Shown in pieces: positions 15,805 through 23,678 of a stretch of DNA of 64,000 nucleotides. Positions within the stretch are counted from its first letter, which is position 1. Each line of letters begins with the position of its first letter. A model generated the notes under the pieces. It worked only from the letters and a program-made list of their open reading frames with translations. It was not told where the DNA came from and ran no database searches. A program made the position numbers and the translations under genes. This DNA is from Flavobacteriales bacterium (GTDB taxonomy: Bacteria; Bacteroidota; Bacteroidia; Flavobacteriales_F; PHOS-HE28): the NCBI GenBank assembly GCA_016713865.1, contig JADJOG010000049.1, positions 15,902 through 79,901 on the forward strand. The letters run 5' to 3'.

Positions 15805-17355
15805 TCAGGGCCAAATAACGAAGCCTGTCCCGCATTGCTGCGAAAGCCCGCCCAACGTAAGATTGTAGTAACCAGCACCAAGTGGAGTCTTGAACAAGAT
15901 GCGCTGCTGCGCCTCACCTGATGCGCGCAGCGCACCGCCCTGAACCACCCTTCCGGCGGCATCGGTGACCGTATAGTTCAGAAATCGTCCGACCCGCATC
16001 TGAATACAAGCCTTAGCGCATCGGCCTGCATGAGCCGCAATCGCGGTCCCTCCTCGATGATGCCTACCAATGGCTCGGCCAAATAACGCAAGGCGAAGAG
16101 CGTCGGTGGCGGATCCGACCACCCGTAGAATTCACCCGTGAGGATGATCTTCGCGTCAGGTTGCAGGGCCATGCCATAAACCTGCTCTGCATCCATCCCA
16201 GAAAATAGATGGTGCAGTTCACATTCAAACCCGAAAGTTCGGCGGCCCTCCATCGGCGGCATGCGACACAGGCACTGCGAATCGCGCCAAGCTCAACCAC
16301 TGTAGCCCGCGAGGAGGATCCGCTCCTTGCATCCACGACCAGGTCCCCTGCAGGATGTTTCCTACGTCGATCCTCGCGGACCCGAACGGTGCCGCTCATG
16401 CCAAAGCCGGCATCCGGATCTTTCCAGCTAACAAGCGCGATGCTGGGAATTAAAGCACCGTCCATGCTTACCGATTGCCCGCCAATGATGACCCGGCCGC
16501 TCCGTCGTGGCCCACCGCGAAGCCGATATCACTAAAGCCCAAGAAATGGTCTTCATGCCATCCCCATCGAACGACGCATCCAGCGCGCCGTCTGGCATAT
16601 ATCGGGCAACGGCAACGTCATCCCAACTCGTCCTCCAGCAGCGCCACTCCCGCCGCAACAATGCGACCGGAAGGTGATATGGCAACATCATAGCCTCCGC
16701 GCAGGCGTGGCACTGATTGCGTGGTGCACGATGCCGTTGTTGCCAAAACTCCATGCAATGAACCATCCGGGACCCAACCGCACAACGAGGAACTCGGTAC
16801 CTGTTGGGGAAATCGTCTCCCCAACTGCGACGATCTTCCCATCCGGCTGCAATGCCGCGCCATTCAACGCATCGAACCCCGCTGCACTCGGCTGAATGAT
16901 CCGCACGCCTTGATTCGCGAACGAAGGATCAAAATGCCGCCATCCGGCATGAAGCGCCCAACAAAGCCCGATTACGATCCTATGGTGCTTTTGCCCACCA
17001 CAACGATTCTGCCATCGGGTTGCAAGAGCATATCCGTTAGATCCAAACCCGAAGGGTTGACATGCGTAACCACGCCTTGAGACCCAAAGGCTGCATCAAG
17101 GATTCCGTTGGGTAAGAAGCGAGCAAGTAGAATCGGCCGTGCATTCCCCGAGTCTATGTAGCCGGCCACCAGCACTTTCCCGTCAGGCAGCACCACTACC
17201 TTCCTGCCTCCATCCGTGATGATGGAGAAGAACTGGGTCATTGCACTACCATTCCAGCCGAAGTCTGGATCAAGCCAGACTTGTGCTTCAGCCTTCGCAG
17301 CCGCATTCAAAGCAAGGCCTATGAACACGCACTTGCGAAGGAACCGGTACACCAT
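15805..17355 (-). pseudogene. Delta-60 repeat protein with T9SS ending (many frameshifts)
   Basis: The 5' end at 17355 encodes a secreted protein whose repeats carry the delta-60 pattern: VVVLPDGKVLVAGYIDSG, LLARFLPNGILDAAFGSQGV, MLLQPDGRIVVVGKS. The pattern continues after frame changes: AALQPDGKIVAVGE, ISPSGRIVAAGVAL, ARYMPDGALDASFDGDGM, ALQPDAKIILTGEFYGW. The 3' end reads FLNYTVTDAAGRVVQGGALR ... LGAGYYNLTLGG, a T9SS type A sorting tail. At least six breaks between 16980 and 15950 fragment it. Surface or cell-wall-associated proteins of this family have no known enzymatic role. A true decayed gene or a low-quality stretch are both possible. Confidence 0.72.
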
Positions 17356-17584
17356 CGTCTGCCAAATGTAGAGCGTCGGCTTTGAAATTGAAGCGCATCC
17401 TAATTTCGGCGCTCGCCTCTTCCAACTGTTGGGGCGAATGAAACTATGTCCTAGAAGACCGACATCGAAGCAACCAAGAACGAAGACCGGGACAAGTCTG
17501 AAGACTCAAGGCTCAACCTCAAGTCATCAAGTTCGTATTCCTTCGAAACCTCCGCGCCTCCGCGTGAGGTCAGAAATCGCACAC

Positions 17585-19223
17585 ATGGCCCAAGACATCG
17601 AATTCAACCGCAACGAAGACTCAACAAGCTGGAAGCTCTCCGACCTCAACAAGCGACTGCACGTCATACACCAAGGCGGTGGCGAAAAACGCATCGCCAA
17701 GCTCAAGGCCGACGGCAAGCTCACCGCCCGCGAGCGCATCGACGCCCTACTCGACCCCAAGAGCCCGCGCATCGGAGATCGGTGCCTTCGCGGCCGATGG
17801 CATGTCGCAAGAACACGGCGTGCGCCCTGCGCCGGTGTGGTGGTGGTGATGGGCTACGTGAGCAAGCGCCAGTGCATCGTGGTGGCCAACGACGCCACGC
17901 GTGAAGGCCGGCGCCTGGTTCCCCTGTGACGGGCAAGAAGAACCTACGCGCACAGGAGATAGCCATCGAGAACCGCCTGCCCATCATCTACCTCGTGGAC
18001 AGCGCCGGCGTGTACCTGCCCATGCAGGACGATCTTCCCGACAAGGAGCACTTCGGCCGCATTTTTCGCAACAACGCCATCATGAGCTCCATGGGCATCA
18101 CGCAGATCGCTGCCGTGATGGGCAGCTGCGTGGCGGGTGGCGCCTACCTGCCCATCATGAGCGATGAGGCCCTCATCGTGGAGAAGACCGGCAGCATCTT
18201 CCTCGCCGGCAGCTGCCTGGTGAAAGCCGCCATCGGTGAGGACATCGACAACGAGACCCTCGGCGGCGCCACCACGCACAGCGAGATCAGCGGCGTCACG
18301 GACTACAAGTGCAAGGACGATGCGGATTGCCTGAAGAAGATCCGCGCCATCATGGACAAGCTCGGCAAGCCCAAGGACGCCGGGTTCTCCCGCGAGAAAC
18401 CAGCTGCGCCCAAGGCCGATCAGAAGGAGATCTACGGCATCATCCCCACCGAGCGCGCCAAGCCCTACGACATGCGCGAGGTGATCGCGCGGCTGGTGGA
18501 CGACAGCGATTTTACCGAATACAAGGAGGGCTTTGGCCAGAGCATCATCACCGCCTACGCCCGCATCGACGGCTGGGCCGTGGGCATCGTGGCCAACCAG
18601 CGCAAGGTGGTGAAGAGCAAAAAGGGAGAAATGCAGTTCGGCGGTGTCATCTACAGCGACAGTGCCGACAAGGCAACGCGCTTCATCGCCAACTGCAACC
18701 AGAGAAGAACTATCCGCTGGTCTTCCTGCAGGACGTCACCGGCTTCATGGTGGGCAGCCGCAGCGAGCACGGCGGCATCATCGAGGACGGCGCGAAACTG
18801 GTGAACGCCGTAAGCACAACGTGAATGGTGCCCAAGTTCACACGCATGGTGGGCAACAGCTACGGCGCCGGCAACTACGCCATGTGCGGCAAGGCCTACG
18901 ACCCGCGCCTCATCGTAGGCTGGCCCAGCGCCCAGGTGGCCGTGATGGGCGGCGAGCAGGCCGCCAAGGTGCTGCTGCAGATCGAAGTGGCCGCGCTGAA
19001 AGGAAGAGGTGAAGAGATCACCAAGGAGAGAGAGGAGGAAATACTGGGGAAGATCCGGTCGAAGTATGAAGAGAGCATGAGTCCATACTATGCGGCAGCG
19101 CGGTTGTGGCTGGATGCGATCATTGATCCGTTGGAGACGCGGACGTGGATATCTTTGGGGATAGAGGCGGCAAGCCAGAGCCCGGCGGTGAGGGAGTTTA
19201 ATATGGGGGTACTTCAAACTTGA
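17585..19223 (+). CDS. Acyl-CoA carboxylase carboxyltransferase subunit (frameshifted)
   Basis: Beta (carboxyltransferase) subunit of a biotin-dependent acyl-CoA carboxylase, about 546 residues, most like Bacteroidota propionyl/methylcrotonyl-CoA carboxylase. Visible: GGGEKRIAKLKADGKLTARE, EIGAFAADGM, KNLRAQEIAIENRLPIIYLV, DSAGVYLPMQDD, IMGSCVAGGAYLP-type oxyanion glycine motif (MGSCVAGGAYLPIMSDEAL), GGATTHSEISGVTDY, GFMVGSRSEHGGII, GAGNYAMCGKAYDPRLIVGW. Frame breaks near 17770, 17840, 17900, 17927, 18700 and 18822. The last codons (WISLGIEAASQSPAVREFNM then GVLQT) recur three times downstream. From about 19000 codon choice becomes less GC-rich than in the rest of the gene. Confidence 0.93.
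19119..19223 (+). repeat. Carboxylase 3'-end repeat R0 (in-gene copy)
   Basis: The last 35 codons including stop of the carboxylase gene: IIDPLETRTWISLGIEAASQ then SPAVREFNMGVLQT. It ends GTA CTT CAA ACT TGA, and its TGA overlaps the TTG start of the Imm32-like gene. Reference copy for R1-R3. Confidence 0.9.
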
Positions 19224-19444
19224 AAGACATGCTGACGGTTGAACTGAACAAGAAGGGAGAAGCCGTCGAGATCTTCTTCGATGAAGCAGGGGCAGAACTA
19301 CTCAAACGCTACATCGATGATGCATTGAAGCACCGGGACCACTATCACCTGATGACACCTGAGTGGGCGGGTTCGGAACTGAGTAGCGATCGACAAGGCT
19401 TGGAGAACGAATTGATCCATCACCTTCGTGTCGCATGTATTTGA
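19220..19444 (+). CDS. Imm32-like immunity protein (cassette 1)
   Basis: A 74-residue protein (69 or so from the internal ATG at 19229: MLTVELNKKGEAVEIFFDEA). The stretch DHYHLMTPEWAGSELS and the ending ENELIHHLRV match the immunity protein 32 family, small cytoplasmic proteins that neutralise polymorphic contact-dependent toxins. No toxin gene accompanies it, so it is an orphan immunity gene. TTG at 19220 overlaps the carboxylase stop; ATG 19229 is as likely. Its stop (19442-19444) falls on the first bases of repeat R1. No promoter is visible: expression must come from the carboxylase transcript. Confidence 0.75.
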   Translation: MKDMLTVELNKKGEAVEIFFDEAGAELLKRYIDDALKHRDHYHLMTPEWAGSELSSDRQGLENELIHHLRVACI

Positions 19445-19517
19445 TCAACATGGGCTTCGAAGCGGCAAGCCAGAGTCCGGCGACGAGGAGTTTAATTTGG
19501 GGGTGTTGCAGAAGTGA
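19441..19517 (+). repeat. Carboxylase 3'-end repeat R1
   Basis: Reads, with one missing G near 19490 restored, INMGFEAASQSPATREFNLG then VLQK and stop TGA. Aligns with the last 26 codons of the carboxylase. It starts on the stop codon of the Imm32-like gene and is followed after four bases by the ATG of the membrane protein gene. Confidence 0.85.
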
Positions 19518-19521
19518 TTGC

Positions 19522-20067
19522 ATGAGGACATACGGCCATAACACATGTAAACAGCTACGTTGGCTTTGGGCAGCCAGTAGCGGCATGGCCCTGATTGGCC
19601 TTCTGCTTTCCCGCATCGCACCCGATCTGAACTTCTTTGTGTTTGGCCGAACACCAGTTATGGCACTGCCTTGGGTGATCAGCCTCCTACCCATCTGGCC
19701 TCGGAGGCCAAGCCTCATCGCGGGTTTGATGCTCGCACTATGTTATAGTGCACAATGGAGTTTCTCGCTTGTTGCCCTCAAGTTGCCTTCACTGGTCATT
19801 GCCCTTGGCGCCTTCTCAGCCTTACTAGCCGGATTGATCTCGGCAAAGCTCGGCAACCGACTTCATCCGAAGTTTTGGTTCTATCCGATGCTGTTGCTCA
19901 GTGGAGCTTTCTCAATGACCTTGCTCTATAAATACGGGAAATATGACCCGAACTGGGTCACGATCCCTGTCTGGATCTGGCAGATGACTATTGGTTCGAT
20001 TCTGATCGTTGGAGCGAACCAAGCATCGGTGACGCGGGAGTTCAATATGGGAGTGCTGCAGACATGA
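19522..20067 (+). CDS. Polytopic membrane protein (cassette 2)
   Basis: A 181-residue membrane protein with five or so hydrophobic helices: LWAASSGMALIGLLLSRI, VMALPWVISLLPIW, LIAGLMLALCYSAQWSFSLV, SLVIALGAFSALLAGLISAK, FYPMLLLSGAFSMTLLY, WQMTIGSILIVGA. I do not recognise a family. The frame runs without stop into repeat R2, so the protein as written ends TREFNMGVLQT, the same C-terminal peptide as the carboxylase. A stop in another frame at 20003-20005, right before R2, may be the real end if a base is missing. Codon use is less GC-rich than the backbone. Confidence 0.6.
   Translation: MRTYGHNTCKQLRWLWAASSGMALIGLLLSRIAPDLNFFVFGRTPVMALPWVISLLPIWPRRPSLIAGLMLALCYSAQWSFSLVALKLPSLVIALGAFSALLAGLISAKLGNRLHPKFWFYPMLLLSGAFSMTLLYKYGKYDPNWVTIPVWIWQMTIGSILIVGANQASVTREFNMGVLQT
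20008..20067 (+). repeat. Carboxylase 3'-end repeat R2
   Basis: Twenty codons reading VGANQASVTREFNMGVLQT and TGA; the last eleven codons encode the same residues as the carboxylase end except for synonymous changes and one substitution. Its TGA overlaps the ATG of the next cassette gene (ATGA at 20064). Confidence 0.85.
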
Positions 20068-20438
20068 GAATATGCGTAGCCATATCAGTTGCTGTTCTAC
20101 TGTCCACAGAGGCGGTCAAGGGTCAATCTCAATGTCCCTGCGATACTGCCGATTACTTCGGTTCAGTCTCGGATAGCGCCCTTGCGGCAGCGCCAGCAGC
20201 ACGCTATAAGCTAATGCACGTCAATAAGCAGCAATCACAGGAAGTGGAAAGATGCCTTGGCCTAGATCCAGGACAATTGGTCCAGTTCGATCGAGCATTT
20301 CTGGCAAAAGTGTGCGCTTGCAGGCCCCAAGGACTTTGCTTCGACTACCTTGGATCAGCACCTACACCGATAGGTGTGCCGCCTAACCCCAATTTCCCTG
20401 GGGTGGTTTGGATCGGCTTCAGAAAACATAGGCCTTGA
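20064..20438 (+). CDS. Small secreted cysteine-containing protein (cassette 3)
   Basis: A 124-residue exported protein: signal peptide MRICVAISVAVLLSTEAVKG then a mature region with CPCDTADYFG, ERCLGLDPGQL and CACRPQGLC, giving several cysteines that could form disulphides. No family recognised. ATG overlaps the stop of R2 by four bases; its own stop (20436-20438) shares one base with the beginning of R3. Base composition is visibly less GC-rich than neighbouring backbone genes, fitting acquisition from elsewhere. It could be a periplasmic immunity protein or a secreted factor; this is inference from context. Confidence 0.6.
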   Translation: MRICVAISVAVLLSTEAVKGQSQCPCDTADYFGSVSDSALAAAPAARYKLMHVNKQQSQEVERCLGLDPGQLVQFDRAFLAKVCACRPQGLCFDYLGSAPTPIGVPPNPNFPGVVWIGFRKHRP

Positions 20439-20542
20439 TCCATGACCCGATGGACACGCGCACTTGGATATCGATGGGGATAGAGGCTGCGAGCCAAAGC
20501 CCGTCGACGAGGGAGTTCAATATGGGGGTGTTGCAGACGTAG
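20438..20542 (+). repeat. Carboxylase 3'-end repeat R3 (distal copy)
   Basis: Thirty-five codons: IHDPMDTRTWISMGIEAASQ then SPSTREFNMGVLQT and TAG. By hand alignment 82 of 105 bases and 28 of 34 residues match R0; most base changes are synonymous. Its codons end in G or C (GTG TTG CAG ACG) as in the host backbone, so R3 may be the original 3' end of the host gene. Confidence 0.9.
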
Positions 20543-20543
20543 G

Positions 20544-20562
20544 CCCTGAGCTTGTCGAAGGG
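20544..20562. repeat. REP-like element
   Basis: CCCTGAGCTTGTCGAAGGG directly after R3. This core is a widely occurring intergenic repeat. The 20563-20669 stretch behind it holds further short GCCGG/CCGGC palindromes and no gene. Confidence 0.5.
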
Positions 20563-20669
20563 TTGGGCGTGCCGGCTCGAAGAATCGCCGTCGCGCTTTC
20601 CGCTACAAGTCCTCGCCGGATTACCGGCTGTGGGCTTTCCGCTTCAATCGCTCACGCGAAATGCGGTGC

Positions 20670-21388
20670 CTACATGAACTTCCGTCGCCTAAACGCGGCA
20701 ACATCGTCGGCCGTCAACTCGAACCATTCGTTGTGACGACGTTGTTCCTTGAACCTATTGTGCCAGTAGGCTTCAATGCCTGATGGATCATCAGTGACTA
20801 TCGCATGCACCTGAATCAATTCATGGCACCTGTGCGGCAAGACCGGTGAATCGCTTCTCTAGGCTTTCGGTCTTTCCAATCTTGTATCGCTTGCCAGACT
20901 TCATGAGATAGACGTAGCCTGCATCTGCGGGTGCAACACCTTCCTCGTCCTCGGCTTCAACCGTTGCGACCGGAAGGCAAAGTGCTGCAACATCGTCGAA
21001 TCCTGGATGTCGTTTGCAGTAGTCAAGAACCTTCGACGCTCGTTCCTGTTTCGACCCAAACTTCCTAAAGGTCGCCTCGTCAGGAAATCCAGCACTGGTT
21101 CGCGACTTCATCCTGAACTCGGCAGAAATCGGATAATGGCCCAACTCGCGAATGAAATGAACCAGCCTCTCCAGTAACCAGTCATCGTCGTAGGCTACGG
21201 TCTTGTCCTTGGTGGCAAAGCCTGCTTCGGATACCACATCATTCCAGCTAATCCAGAACCGCCCCTTCCAATCCGTCTCACGTATGCCCGTCTCCTTCTC
21301 GAATCTCGTCTTACCCAACGCCACACCACCATTCGCCACCGCAGTCCGTTTCGACCTCTGACAGAATATGGGCCTTCGTGAACTTCAT
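20670..21388 (-). CDS. GIY-YIG (T5orf172-type) domain protein (frameshifted)
   Basis: About 239 residues. It begins MKFTKAHILSEV at 21388; a one-base shift near 21350 leads to ANGGVALGKTRFEKETGI and DWKGRFWISWNDVVSEAGF (an N-terminal DNA-interacting region). The C-terminal nuclease-like domain has AGYVYLMKSGKRYKIGKTES, then, after a second shift near 20820, TDDPSGIEAYWHNRFKEQRR and EWFELTADDVAAFRRRKFM. This is the GIY-YIG family common in mobile or defence-associated loci; role could be restriction-like or repair. It lies between the cassette array and a transposase remnant. Confidence 0.82.
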
Positions 21389-21399
21389 TCTCTTGCCTG

Positions 21400-21587
21400 A
21401 TTGATTCCGTCCCAAAATAAGGCCATGGGGAATCATCCATTGAATCGGTCCCTTTCCAATTCGCCGGGTTCTCGGCGATGTATTTCGCGATGCGTTCGTA
21501 TTCGGCATCATCGCGGATCACGCGGTCCCAATAATTGCGTTGCCATACGGGTGTGGCCTGTGGCAACAATCCATCGCGGTACGCCAT
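21400..21587 (-). pseudogene. REP-associated tyrosine transposase remnant (3' part)
   Basis: Only the C-terminal end of a Y1/RAYT transposase is left: TPVWQRNYWDRVIRDDAEYE then RIAKYIAENPANWKGTDSMD. The N-terminal catalytic half with the HUH motif and tyrosine is missing; the reading frame starts within twenty bases of the hepT stop. RAYT proteins mobilise REP palindromes, and a REP-like element is present at 20544. Truncation suggests loss during rearrangement of this island. Confidence 0.75.
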
Positions 21588-21601
21588 GCGCGTAACGGCG
21601 C

Positions 21602-21949
21602 TTACTCCACCCCGCCCTCCAGGATCTTCTTCAACTGCTCCACCAGCGGTGGCACGTAGTCGATGGCGATGTGATGGATGGTCTCGTCATCCAACGTAGC
21701 GTAGTCGTGAACGATCTTATGGCGCAGACCTTGGATCTTGTACCACTCCACCTCGGGATGGCGTTCCTTGAAGGCATCACTGATGTGATAGGCCGCTTCA
21801 CCGATCACCTGAAGCCTATAGATCACCGCCTCGCGCAGGTTCTCATCGGCAATGAAGGCGGCGACACTGATGCCTTCCATGTGGCGAACAACGCGCTCTG
21901 CCGTTTCCAGCATATCGACCAGCCTCAGCTTCTCCTCCCGCTTAGACAT
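21602..21949 (-). CDS. hepT: HepT-like HEPN toxin (DUF86)
   Basis: A 115-residue HEPN-domain protein. The RX4HXY catalytic motif is present as RHKIVHDY at about residues 77-84. The family partner MntA is encoded immediately upstream with an 8-base overlap. In characterised systems HepT is an RNase toxin silenced by MntA through AMPylation of the motif tyrosine, and some pairs act in phage defence. Intact, unlike many neighbours. Confidence 0.92.
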   Translation of the reverse strand: MSKREEKLRLVDMLETAERVVRHMEGISVAAFIADENLREAVIYRLQVIGEAAYHISDAFKERHPEVEWYKIQGLRHKIVHDYATLDDETIHHIAIDYVPPLVEQLKKILEGGVE

Positions 21950-22232
21950 ACCGCAGATCGGGCTCGATGTATGGCAGGTAGTGCGGCTTCACGGCTTTGC
22001 GCATCACCACATCCACTTTGCGTGAGACGATCTGCTCAAGCTCCTTCTCCAGGTCGATGATCCCGATGCCGATCGGGCGTTCCACTTCGATCAGGATATC
22101 CACATCACTCTCCGGCCGGAAGTCATCGCGTGTGGCCGAACCGAACACGGCCATGCTCTTCAACCCGTATTTGGCGAAGAGTCGAGCGCGTTCACGACGG
22201 AGGACGGCGAGGATGTCGGATAGAGTTCCCAT
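21942..22232 (-). CDS. mntA: MntA-like minimal nucleotidyltransferase antitoxin
   Basis: A 96-residue MNT-family nucleotidyltransferase with the signature GSX10DXD: GSATRDDFRPESDVDILIEV at about residues 31-50. It would AMPylate HepT on the tyrosine of its RX4HXY motif. ATG 22232 (MGTLSDILAVLRRERARLFA) is the natural start; longer openings upstream extend into the promoter region. Divergent from the Fic gene across a 143-base region with repeated GCGGA half-sites, so the two systems may share control. Confidence 0.92.
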   Translation of the reverse strand: MGTLSDILAVLRRERARLFAKYGLKSMAVFGSATRDDFRPESDVDILIEVERPIGIGIIDLEKELEQIVSRKVDVVMRKAVKPHYLPYIEPDLRYV

Positions 22233-22300
22233 GAATGCACAAATATCGGCATCACCGCCGAACAGGATTTCCCCTCCCCCGACCACCGGCCTGATACTCA

Positions 22301-22363
22301 TGCGGAGAATACCGCACTTAATATCCGCAACATTTGCGGAGATTAACCGTACCTTTCTCCGCA
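22301..22363. promoter_or_regulatory. Operator array and promoter before the Fic gene
   Basis: Five copies of a TCCGCA/TGCGGA half-site: TGCGGA 22301, CCGCA 22312, TCCGCAA 22324, TTGCGGA 22334 (a perfect 7-bp palindrome with CAT centre) and TCCGCA 22358. TACCTTTC at 22350-22357, a -7-like element 18 bases before the Fic ATG, is embedded between the last two sites. A regulator binding here would block transcription of fic; candidates are the Fic protein's own C-terminal helix-turn-helix or MntA/HepT. Confidence 0.6.
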
Positions 22364-22375
22364 TTCCGAACAGCC

Positions 22376-23498
22376 ATGCCACGCTACGTACATGAACGCG
22401 CCGACTGGCCCGCCTTCCGCTGGGACGCCAAGGCATTGGCTCCCGCGATGGCACGGGTCCATGAGATGCAGGCGCATCTGCTGGGCCGCATGGCCGCCGT
22501 GGGCTTCGACCTGCGCAGCGAAGCGAACTTCCAGACCATGGCCACCGACGTGCTGCGCACCAGCGAGATCGAGGGCGAGGTGCTGGATCCCGCGCAGGTG
22601 CGTTCGTCCCTGGCCAAGCGATTGGGCCTCGATGTTTCCGGTGCGCCACGTGTGGACCGCCACGTGGACGGCGTGGTGGAGATGCTGCTCGACGCCACCC
22701 GCAATTGCAACGAGAAGCTCACGGCTGAATGCTTGTTCGGATGGCATGCGGCGCTGTTCCCGACCGGTCGCAGCGGCATGCTCAAGATCCTGGTTGGCCA
22801 ATGGCGCGATGACAGCACCGGACCGATGCAAGTGGTGTCGGGGCCGATGGGTCGAGAAGGTGCACTACCAAGCACCCGATGCCAAGCGCTTGAAGAAGGA
22901 AATGGCGGCCTTCCTGAAATGGGTGAACACCGGGTCGCGGCCCGGTGCAGGTGCCAAAGAGGCAATGGATCCGTTGCTCAAAGCCGGGCTTGGGCACTTC
23001 TGGTTCGTTACGCTGCACCCCTTCGAGGATGGCAATGGCCGCATGGCCCGTGCAGTGGCCGACATGCTGTTGGCACGAGCGGATGGCTCACCGCAGCGCT
23101 TCTACAGCATGAGCGCGCAGATCCGCAACGAGCGCAAGAAGTATTACGACCTGTTGGAGCGCTCGCAGCGCGGCACGCTCGATGTGACCGAATGGCTCAG
23201 TTGGTTCCTTGCCTGTTTGCAACGCGCGATCGCAGCATCCGAGGAAACGCTCGCCAACGTGCTGCGGAAGCACCAATTCTGGCAGACGCACGCGAAGACG
23301 ATCCTGAACCCGCGCCAGATGAAGGTGCTGAACCTGTTGCTGAATGATTTCGAGGGCAACCTCAATTCGAGCAAGTACGCGAAGCTCACGAAGTCGTCGC
23401 AAGACACCGCCGCGCGCGACATCGCGGACCTGGTCACGAAGAAGATCCTGAAGAAGGGCAAAGCCGGCGGGCGCAGCACGCATTTCGAGCTGCGCTGA
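22376..23498 (+). CDS. Fic family protein with N-terminal DUF4172 (frameshifted)
   Basis: About 373 residues. DUF4172 at the N-terminus contains the inhibitory motif TSEIEG ((S/T)xxxE(G/N)) near residue 62, so this is a class II Fic enzyme held inactive by its own N-terminal helix. The Fic motif HPFEDGNGRMAR is complete. A C-terminal winged-helix-like segment (LTKSSQDTAARDIADLVTKK) is typical and may bind the operator upstream. Fic proteins transfer AMP to target hydroxyls. One frame break near 22855, between VVSGPMG and VEKVHYQAP. Part of the accessory island. Confidence 0.92.
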
Positions 23499-23678
23499 GC
23501 GAGCAGGTCATCGGCTCAGGCTTGTAAACACTGCGCACCGCTTCTTTGGAGTATTCCGTTGCTCTGCGTGCCATGGCATTTCAAGTTGAAAGAGCATGTG
23601 CGCGACTCACGAGCAATCAGGCCCGACAATGGTTTCTACATTCGGCCTCGTCTCTCAATCGAACCAACTCCCGGCTCC

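Noticed and set aside
17381..17408. TTTG-N16-TAATTTCG promoter-like pair before the carboxylase
   Set aside because: It lies about 175 bases before the ATG and the match is moderate; not strong enough to list as a site.
19119..20542. Integron with attC sites
   Set aside because: Repeats are coding sequence of the carboxylase end, with no attC core sites or imperfect palindromes of that kind and no IntI nearby.
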